Origin: Punica granatum
Lineage: Eukaryota; Streptophyta; Magnoliopsida; Myrtales; Lythraceae
Assembly: GCF_007655135.1 (NCBI RefSeq)
Contig: NC_045132.1
Coordinates: 5,704,001-5,768,000 of the forward strand
Direction of reading: 5' to 3'
DNA: 64,000 nt
This document shows positions 56,109 to 64,000 of this stretch, piece after piece. The notes beneath the pieces were generated by a model, which was not told the DNA's origin, did no database searches, and was given only the letters and a program-made list of their open reading frames with translations. A program made the position numbers and the translations under genes. The stretch's first letter is position 1; each line of letters opens with the position of its first letter.

Positions 56109-56753
56109 GTATGTAGAGCCATTCTTGCTGCAAAAGTGAAAAGGTTGAAATATGTCATACCGGTGCCCCCCCAATGCAATACTTACCATTGCAGATAAAC
56201 TTCGGATTTTTTTTCCCTATAATAATGGTTCAGAACAATTTCCATTTACTTCTTTTTTGCAGAATCAATTTCCATTTACTTCGATTAATTCATCTCCTTG
56301 GACCATTTAAAAACAGACCATTTATTTCTACCCAAAAAAAAAAAACAGACCATTTATAAAGGGATTTCACGGAACTAAATCGGTATGACCTAATATCAAC
56401 GGGATTTTGGAAGGCTTGAACCTTGATTACTTCTATGAATAATTACCTGCTTAACCATGGGACAAAGTATTCAAGTTGCTTTTTATTTTCTTTTTTCTTT
56501 ATTTTCATCATCGACGTTCCAGAGTGTTAAGTCCTTTGTTATTCATAAAGGGAGCAAGGTGTGCTTGATGGCACTCACCAAAAAGACATGCAATTTCATT
56601 GCAGTATTTTCCTGCACTATATTTTCCAACGATCTTAGATGTTGGTGAGTGGGAGATATCTGTCGACAAGATAGCCGTCGTATACATGAACGGGGAAGTG
56701 GGGATCCCACTGTGACAGGGATAATTTTGTAACCACGTTGATCACTGATTCAT
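55545..56753. other. AT-rich spacer, no gene seen
   Basis: Contains a TA run passing into TATG units (about 56075-56116). Around 55930-56010 another SINE-like scar (AAGTTTGATACTCATT) may exist. Frames under 65 codons. Confidence 0.4.
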
Positions 56754-56908
56754 AGTGAACGCACTTTTTTTTTTTTTGATAAATGGTGCAACTTTCATTG
56801 ATAAAATATATATATACACGTACAAGGGTTACATCCACTCATCCAATGACCAGTTTATATACAAAGAATCAGCAAAATTTATCTAAAGCCAAAAGACTTG
56901 GCTATAAC

Positions 56909-57938
56909 TCAATTGCCTATCTTGAGGTTAACATTTGGAATAGACAATATTTTCATCATGAGAACTTCAAAAACTTGATGAATCAACCCAGCAACATCAG
57001 TAGTCTTCTGTTGGAAAATCCAATTGTTCCTCTCAGCCCAGATCTTGTATATGTATATTGTCCATAGGATCTTCAAGCATGTTGTGTTCAAAGATCTTCC
57101 CTTCAAGGAGGAGATCGAAAGGAATTCAGATTGCCAATTGGAGTGTTGATGAGAGAGACCAATTCAACTTGAGATGCTTCTCCAAATACCATTTGTGACC
57201 CTACATGTAAAGAATAAATGGTCTCAAGATTCTTACTTTTCCCCACATAACTCATAATCAAGATTTGAGACATTCATGCCCCTATTCGATACTCTTTCTT
57301 TAATGGATAATTGTTTAATATTGCTAACCAGCATATAAAGGATACTTTGGGATGTGCCTCATGACCCAAATTACCTTGCTCCACATTATTTTTGACTTGT
57401 TACTCTTGAAGCACTGCCAAGAGCTTGATGTGGAAAAAGAACCTGACTTGTAAATTGTCCAAATCACCATGTCTTTGGAATGTAGAGCAAGTCCTCTAGC
57501 CAAGTGTTTTACTTCTTTTGCTTGAGGGTCACTACTTCGAGGCCAATGCCATACATTTTCTTTCAGAACTTTACTGACCATATCATGCTCTTTTATAGAA
57601 GGAAAACACAAGGATCCACGACTACAAAAGTCGGCTGAGCATCCCACTGGTAGCCATTTGTCATGCTAGAAACTAATATTTTTACCGGGCCCCACCTAAT
57701 GTTCAATAAGAGGTCTGATCCATTATCGCAGCTTAAGTAGCTTTCTTCAGTTCTAGGAGCAATCTCCAAGAACTTTCAATGTCCAAAAACATCTCCACTT
57801 TATCAAGTATCTCTTCACCCATGCCACCCACAAGGAGCTTGAGTTAATTAGGATCATCCAAATAATCTTCATGACACATATTTTGTTGTAAACTTCTATG
57901 TTTCGAATGCCTAGACCACCTTTTCCGTTAATAAACAA
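56909..57938 (-). pseudogene. zf-RVT and C-terminal part of the truncated LINE
   Basis: Text includes GKGGLGIRNIEVYNK, SLWVAWVKRYLIKWR, VIWTIYKSGSFS and, at the 3' end, LKILWTIYIYKIWAERN, in the order usual for plant L1 polyproteins. Several frame changes. Confidence 0.7.
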
Positions 57939-58339
57939 ATTTCTTCCCAGCCGACCTTTCCACCTCCCTTATGTTCATTTGAGCCTTTCCACAAGAAAGC
58001 TCTACATCTTTGATGCACCAATTGGACAACCTTCTTGGGCAATATGAAATTGGCACATCAATATGAAGTCACACTAAAGAGGACTGAATTTATCAGTTGA
58101 ATTATCCCTGCATATGAAAGACACTTTGTAGTCCATGCTTTTATTCTTTAAGTAATTCTTTCTAGTAGACTCTCACAATTCCTCAAAGAGAGCTTGCATG
58201 ATGTAAGCGGAAGACCCAAATACTTGATGGGTAAGGATCCCTTCCTATAGCCTGTGAACTGCAATAGTTTTATAGATCTTTCTTCATTCAGGCTACCACA
58301 ATAAAGCTCTGTTTTATCCTAATTCAAACTTAACCCAGT

Positions 58340-59160
58340 CTAGGCATGGAAAGTTTTCAATACATCAAGAATACCTCTCAGAGATTGCTTAGACCCATCA
58401 GCAAAGATAAGGAGATCATCAGCGAAACAAAGATGAGTGAGATTGAGTGATCTGCATCTAGAATGATATCTCGCCTTTCCTTGCACAAATGTTGTGTCTA
58501 GAAGTCTAGTAAGAACCTCCATCCCAATAACAAAAAGATAGAGGGATAGGGATCACCCTGTCCCACCCCTTTCCTTTCGGGAAAATAGCCTGCAAGAGAT
58601 CCATTTACTGGACAAAGAAATGAGGGGTAGTGATACGCCCTTTTATCCATTCAATGAATCGTTAAGAAACCCATCACTATCAAGCATTTCACAAAGAAAT
58701 CCCAATTTATCGAATCAAAAGTTTTCATAAGGTCTACCTTTACAGCACATCTAGGAGTAATATGTTGTCTGTGATAACCTTTTACCAGCTCATGAGCAAG
58801 GAGGATGTTATCAGTTAGCCTTCTGCTATAGATGAAAGCCGATTGGTTCCAGCTTATAAGATCAGGGAGCACTCTTGTTATCCTATTTGCAATAATCTTC
58901 GTCACACATTTATAGAAAATATTACTACAAGTGATTGGTCGAAAATCTTTCATTTGATCAACATTCCGCTTCTCTGGTACCAATGTGATTATGGTGGAGT
59001 TAGCCCCCCTCGTCATGATAACAGTGTTAAAATAAGAATGGACTATTACAGCTAAGAAGTCCTTCTTGATAATGTCCCCGCAGAATTTGAAGAAATAGGC
59101 AGAGAACCCATCAGGACCTAGGGCTTTATCAGACCCCATAGAGAACAATGTGTGCTTGAT
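58340..59160 (-). pseudogene. Reverse transcriptase of the truncated LINE
   Basis: Text in order: SMGSDKALGPDGFSAYFFK, NSTIITLVPE, DFRPITCSNIFYK, NQSAFIYSRRLTDNILLAHELVKGY, FDSINWDF, a break, and then LCFADDLLIFADGS with the catalytic FADD box. The frame shifts between 58650 and 58522 and a GQGDPLSLYLF-like region is broken. Confidence 0.88.
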
Positions 59161-59239
59161 TTCATCATCAGATATCTAAACAAGTAACATGTTATTCATG
59201 ACATCAGACACTTTTTTATTGATCAGAGGGGAGTGAACG

Positions 59240-60785
59240 TTCTTTATTCACTTCAGGGTTTTATAAAATAAAATCACCCTTGAGATTTCCGAATATGAGG
59301 GGAAGGCACCACCCGCCGACGGTAGTTGCCGGGGTTTGCCCCCACCCTGATTCGAATCAACAGTGTTTTTTTCTCTTTTCTTTAATTTATTATTTTAGGA
59401 ATTTTTTAATAAAATCAAAATGCTTTTTTGCCTCTTAAAATTGTCATATGTCATGCAAACGATTCATTTTGGCTGGAAAACAAGCGGATGGGGGCAAAGC
59501 GTCTAATTTTCGTAAACGTTGGAAACCTAAATTTGTAAGGTTTACAGAATTACACTGCAGTTACACTAGCCAACTTTTCGACAAGGCGACAATCGACGCG
59601 AGGCTTCAACTCAGCTCTGCTATACTGTGAAATTGTCAATGTTGGAAAAACACCAATATAAATGTGTAAAATGTAGAACAGAAAATAATTATGTAGAAGC
59701 AATATATTGGTCCAAGGTTAATTCAGGAGCGGAATTTAATGGTATGGTGATGTCAATCACGTGGATGGAGATGGAAAGCCCAACCCACCCGTCCATCCAT
59801 TGCGTCACTTACTGCACTTACTCAGAGCTTCAATTTGCAAATTCAAAAGCGCAGCCGAACGGTTCCGGTCTTCGACGTCGGGAGCACAACAAGGTCGCGC
59901 CCAATGGCAAGTCCGAGTCACTTCCAGATTCCGCTTAACATCGGACTTGATGATAAATTATTTTCACCTACGTAAGCCTTGGATGATATCCATATCATAC
60001 ATCTTAAAATGTGCAATTAGACGGGCTAAGGTAGTACGGGAGTTTCCCTGGCTCCTTGAGATCTTGGGTTCCAACTTTCTTGAAAGGCCATGAGAAGTAA
60101 TTCTCGTAACCATATTAGGCTTGGCGTATGTGGTCTACTTAGCCATTACTAGACATTAGAATCAAGACACTCCAGCCTTTATACCAAATAAATAAAACAA
60201 TAAGTATATAATTGACATGAATAGTTGACTTCGAGATATAGCATACTGCACTCAATTTGCCGGGGATCAGGTCACAGGTATCTCTGTACATAGTTCACAA
60301 TTTGGTTTGGTAGTACGAATTTTCAATGCCTTATGCTTAGGAAATCGTTTTGTCGATGGAAAAACAGAAAAATTAATTGTGGATGACGAGGAATTGGAGG
60401 GAAAAGGAGTTATTTTAGGAGGATTTCCGGAGAATTGATAACGAGGCTTATCGTATTCTCGAGAGAGCTAGGGGTTCATTTGATATCGGGGAATATGTGG
60501 TATGGGGACTCATTACCAAGAAGAGACTTGCCCTTCCATTTTTTGCTCATTATTCCGAGACACCAGGGACCTTCTAGCACGAAGTTGAGAAGTGCTTGTG
60601 CAGCATTTCTTACTAGCGAGACGTGATGCTTGGCTCTCCTTTTAGGCATTCATATCCTTTTATTTGATTGTGAACGACCTCGGAGCTATTCTGCTAGGAC
60701 ATTACGGACCCTTCATGCCCTGCTTTTATAATATCTAATTCGTCTTAGGGATTTAATCCCATTTATCTACTTAAAAAATAATAAT
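59240..60785. other. Spacer, no gene seen
   Basis: Frames of 60-110 codons on the plus strand (59627-60093) have no recognised motif, overlap each other and lack splice context, so I leave them uncalled. Text near 60020-60090 (GACGGGCTAAGG, then TTGGGTTCCAACTTT) resembles another SINE-type scar. Confidence 0.4.
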
Positions 60786-60822
60786 TTTTTCGGTCTTCAC
60801 CCCAGTACTCCGGAAACCTACC
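60786..60822 (-). mobile_element. SINE copy, tail part, left of solo LTR C
   Basis: T run followed by CGGTCTTCACCCCAGTACTCCGG, the 3' end of the SINE family in inverted orientation. It continues on the other side of the solo LTR at 63711, which shows that the LTR element inserted into this SINE. Confidence 0.65.
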
Positions 60823-63705
60823 TGTCAGCACCCCATTTTGGTCCATCGGCTCCAGGGGGCAAAATCGTCATTTTTCCAATTTATTACCTTTTCTAAAAAA
60901 AATAATAATTTAATTTAATTAATTAATTAATAAAAAATTATATATATATATATATGTATCATATAAAAAAAAAATTCAAATTCAAATCCCGGACAGCGTT
61001 GATCGGCTGCCCGTGACCTGCCGGCCATTTAAAAAAAAAAAAAAGATTCGGGCAGACCGGGCAGGCCTGGCAGGGGCCGGACAGCGCTTGCCGGCTGCCC
61101 GCGATCCCCGCCAGCCCAGGAAGCCCCGAATCGGATTTCCGCGATTTTCGGCCAAATCGGCCGAAATCTTAACGGAAAATGGGATGGAATTGAGATTAAA
61201 TGAACAGAAAGTTAATTCGGGAGGGGAGGAACAGGACCCAGTGAAAGGAATCGAACAATTTGCTCTCGTTTTGGCAGATTTGAAGATCGATTGAGCTCGA
61301 AAACCCTCGCCGGAAAACCCCAAAATTCTCCCCGATCCCGACCGTTTTAACTCCGGTGAGGCCCATATCGACCTCGGCGAAGCGTCGGCGGTGTCCAGAA
61401 CCGTCACCGGCGTCCATCCCGGCCCTCACCGCGGCGTCCAGGGGAGAGAATCGCCTCCCGCGGCACCGTCGCCGCCGCTGCCCCCCGATCCCGACCGCCT
61501 CCGATTAACGGGCCTCGGCCCAGTTCCTTTTTTTCGCAGGCCCAACCCAAGCCCAGCCAAGCCCAACGCGCTCCAGTCCGGCCCAGCGCTCTTCCGGCCG
61601 AGTTCTCCTTCGGGCGGGCGATCCGATCCGACCCGATTTCATCCGGCGATTTTTTTTTTGCTTTTTACAGAGAAGCCCCTCAACTTTCCAAACTAGGTAA
61701 ATTCTCGACTTAGTGGCATGATTAGGGTTCCTTTCATGAATATTATTCCTTGCTTGATGGATATTATATGAAATGAGTGTTCTTGGGTCGCGTGGGTGAT
61801 CGGATTTGTCCCGAATTCGATTTTACGAACTTTCCCTTTTGTCACATTTCAGTCCAGATGACGCATTTTATTTTTTTTCAGATCTTCCCCGAACCCTAAA
61901 ATTATTTTCAATCAATTCCCAATCATTTTACTATTTTCCAATCAGTCCTGGATTTTTCAGAATTTTTTTTTAAGCATCCCAAATAACTTTTCAAGTTGTT
62001 TCAGTTTAGTCCCGGGGCCATTTTTCACCCTTTTCAGATTTTCCCCGAATTTCAAAAATTATTTTCAATAAAGTCCCAGTCATTTTATTATTTTCTAATC
62101 AGTCCTGGAATTCCCAGAATTTTTCAAGCATCCCAAAGAACTTTCCAAGTTGTTTCAGTTTAGTCCTGGGGCCATTTTTTTTATTTTCAAATCCATTTCA
62201 AATAAGTCCTAGGACATTTTCAGTAATTTTTTACACAGTCCTCATATTTTAGAATTTTCAAATCAGTCCCCAATATTTTTAGAATTTTCAAATCAGTCCC
62301 TGCTCTTTTAAAATCGTTCAATTCAGTCCCTTTGACATTTTCTAAAATATCCGATCCTTTCCTACTTGGATCACCCACCGACAATGTATGTGTCCCATTT
62401 AAATATTTTACTTTTTTGTAATATGTGATTATGTCGAAAATTAGAGTTTATCGGGCGGTCAATTAATGATTATCTCGACGGCTCGAAATCCGTAGACTAA
62501 AGCATTCGGCAAATTTCTAATTAACCTAAAATTCTACATACGGGATAATCGGGACGTTAAATTTGGCTAAATTAAATCACTTGACTCTTTAAATGAATTG
62601 TACGAACCGATTAATAATCTGTAATCGCGTCGACAGTTCAAGAACTGTTAGTCATGCCCTTTTCAAAATTCACAATTTCAAAAGCACCGAGATACGTACA
62701 ACGTAATCTTGATTTTCATGCACACACATATTTATCGATTCAAGGGCATGATTACCGGTTCTTGTCCTGCCGTCACTCTAGTGTAGGTTTGTGTTTAGAA
62801 CGGGTTAAAACATGAAAAAAAAAAAACGGATTAATTTCAAACTCGGCTTAAACCAAATACGGGTAATAGTCAAATAAAGGGTTATGTCTTTTGGGTTTTA
62901 GGTGAAAATACTCTTAATCTGTAAAAGCCATATTGTCGCGATACAGAATAATATAAAAATAACCCACTCATTCGAGACTCACGTAAATTCGGCAATAACA
63001 AAATCTCATTGTTTGTTTATTTGCGCTTACTTGTTACATTTTTTTGTTATGCGGGTCGAGCCCGATCTTTTAGGATACGATTCACATGGGGTCCAACGCC
63101 CCAATCGTAGATTACGGGATCTAATTCCCATACACTGAGTGCGCATTTAATTTAATTTTCGGTCTTTTCCAAAAATATACGGTGAGCATGAGTGAAATCA
63201 TGGCCGAATGCGAACCGACCGGGATTTAGTCATTGTACCTTGTCTTTTATTTATTTGAGAGAACAATGTGAGGTTTTATATTATACATACATTCATGTAA
63301 AATACCGGTCGGAGAGTGGACGGTCAGAGTGTTTCTGCGAATTTACGGTGTCAAAACGCATAAGACGAGCGGAACCTAATTAAGCGGTAATTAAATTAAA
63401 ATGGCAAACCTAAACAAGCTAGAGTACCGAAAGGGCGTGTGGGATATAGGCCCACACGTAATAGAACCCCCGAATTCGGAATTTTCGATTCTGTACAGAC
63501 CATTGCCTTAGCATTTTAGGTGTATCCCGTACCCCTAGACCTGGGTAACTTGCCGGCCCTCGATCTTCGGGTCGTAAAATGGCAAGTGGCGACTCTTTCT
63601 CACGTGCGTCCGTCGCGCGTCCCCGGGAAGATGGACACTCCCAAGCCGCGTTGCATTTAGGCGCGCGCATGCGTGCCCCGACGAGACGAAATTCAGGTGC
63701 GCACA
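60823..63705 (+). mobile_element. Solo LTR (copy C), 2883 bp, perfect 5-bp TSD
   Basis: Starts TGTCAGCACCCCATTTTGG and ends AGGTGCGCACA; CTACC is directly outside both ends (60818-60822 and 63706-63710). Same family as copy A and as the LTRs of the 12.57-kb element. It lacks the CT microsatellite and the GC-rich block differs from copy A in length. No PBS or ORF follows, so it is a recombination product. Near 60985-61100 the GGCAGCCGG/CCGGCTGCC strings form an inverted pair around an A run. Open frames at 60982-61696 on both strands are GC-rich LTR sequence. Confidence 0.92.
61879..62180 (+). repeat. Two-copy tandem duplication, ~155-bp period, in solo LTR C
   Basis: CAAGTTGTTTCAGTTTAGTCC occurs at about 61992 and 62146. 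The preceding text (CAGATxTTCCCCGAA, TCATTTTAxTATTTTC, AATCAGTCCTGGA) is repeated in the same order. The 3' LTR of the 12.57-kb element carries the single form, so the duplication is particular to this copy or its close relatives. Confidence 0.75.
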
Positions 63706-63710
63706 CTACC

Positions 63711-63780
63711 CTAACAAGCCCTGACTAATCTAATTCGCGGTAGGTCGGCACACTAAGAAGTAAAGCTCTTTCAATTATAT
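63711..63780 (-). mobile_element. SINE copy, body part, right of solo LTR C
   Basis: CCCTGACTAATCTAATTCGCGG followed by GGCACACTAAGAAGTAAAGCTCTTTC matches the body of the SINE at 55345-55525. The head is missing. It is the second half of the copy that begins at 60786. Confidence 0.68.
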
Positions 63781-64000
63781 ATTTTCTCCATTTACAAAAA
63801 AATACTCAAGACATCATTCAAAAAGAATAAGCGCCAAACCTTTTTAATCAATCTGTATTAAAAACAAACTTTGTCCATGAGAGTATGATACACCTTTAAC
63901 ATATAACAAACATCAATCTCCAAATTGAATTTTCATTTTTCCGAGTAATTAAGTCTTGTGAGATTTCTTTGTGGATCATCTCAGACATTCACTTTTAATA
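63781..64000. other. AT-rich spacer at window end
   Basis: No motif recognisable in the last 220 bp. Confidence 0.45.

Larger units (their letters stand above)
56762..59231 (-). mobile_element. LINE, 5'-truncated, 2.47 kb
   Basis: The T run at 56766-56780 is the poly(A) tail. AGTGAACG occurs just outside both ends (56754-56761 and 59232-59239), a plausible short TSD. It starts within the RT coding region on its 5' side and retains RT, zf-RVT and the 3' end. It is a different, diverged copy of the LINE type found at 40-45 kb (LLAHELVKGYHRQ versus LLAHELVRNYHR). Stops and frameshifts make it inactive. Confidence 0.83.

Noticed and set aside
59627..60093. Two overlapping plus frames of 103 and 110 codons
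   Set aside because: No recognised motif; overlapping in different frames; no regulatory context.

Overview
This is a plant nuclear window, almost certainly from a eudicot. The evidence is AT-rich spacer, long microsatellites, nested LTR, LINE, SINE, hAT, CACTA and MITE elements, and one gene with an ordinary plant TATA box and a glycine-rich secreted product. Myrtales (pomegranate-like) is only my guess: it rests on memory of similar DUF7745-like ORFs and is not proved by the sequence. There is one convincing host gene, a glycine-rich cell-wall-type protein at about 52.4-53.1 kb on the plus strand. Nearly everything else is transposable-element sequence and its decay products.

Layout. 1-16.3 kb: AT-rich intergenic DNA with a Harbinger-type MITE (TSD TTA), a gypsy-like LTR/PBS scar, a long AT microsatellite, a Helitron-like element and a 983-bp Mutator-type MITE with a perfect 9-bp TSD. 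16.3-20.4 kb: a 4051-bp solo LTR with a 6-bp TSD. 21.6-22.5 kb: plastid-derived pieces (rpl2, 16S rRNA, the 3' end of a tRNA). 22.5-24.1 kb: Copia remnant. 24.1-39.06 kb: a hAT-like element (8-bp TSD CTTGTAGA) carrying, 5-6 bp inside its right end, a 12.57-kb minus-strand LTR retrotransposon of the same LTR family. That retrotransposon has no reverse transcriptase or integrase. It holds one broken DUF7745-like ORF and several hairpin-forming minisatellite arrays. A 348-bp Mutator-type MITE sits in its 5' LTR.

39.9-49.85 kb: a CACTA element (TSD TTG) split by a 5.24-kb LINE (16-bp TSD) and a 1.84-kb hAT element (8-bp TSD). 50.0-50.8 kb: another inverted-repeat MITE. 51.9-55.5 kb: SINE copies around the glycine-rich gene. 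56.8-59.2 kb: a 5'-truncated LINE. 60.8-63.7 kb: a second solo LTR (2883 bp, TSD CTACC) inserted into a SINE copy.

The window is best read as a nesting record. Target-site duplications let the insertion order be deduced directly: CACTA before LINE and hAT, hAT before LTR element, LTR before MITE, SINE before solo LTR. The most unusual structure is the family of 27-29-bp repeats in the LTR element. Their hairpin stem has changed on both arms (GGAC/GTCC in one array, GGGC/GCCC in another) while the spacer GCAGTAAATGC stays the same.
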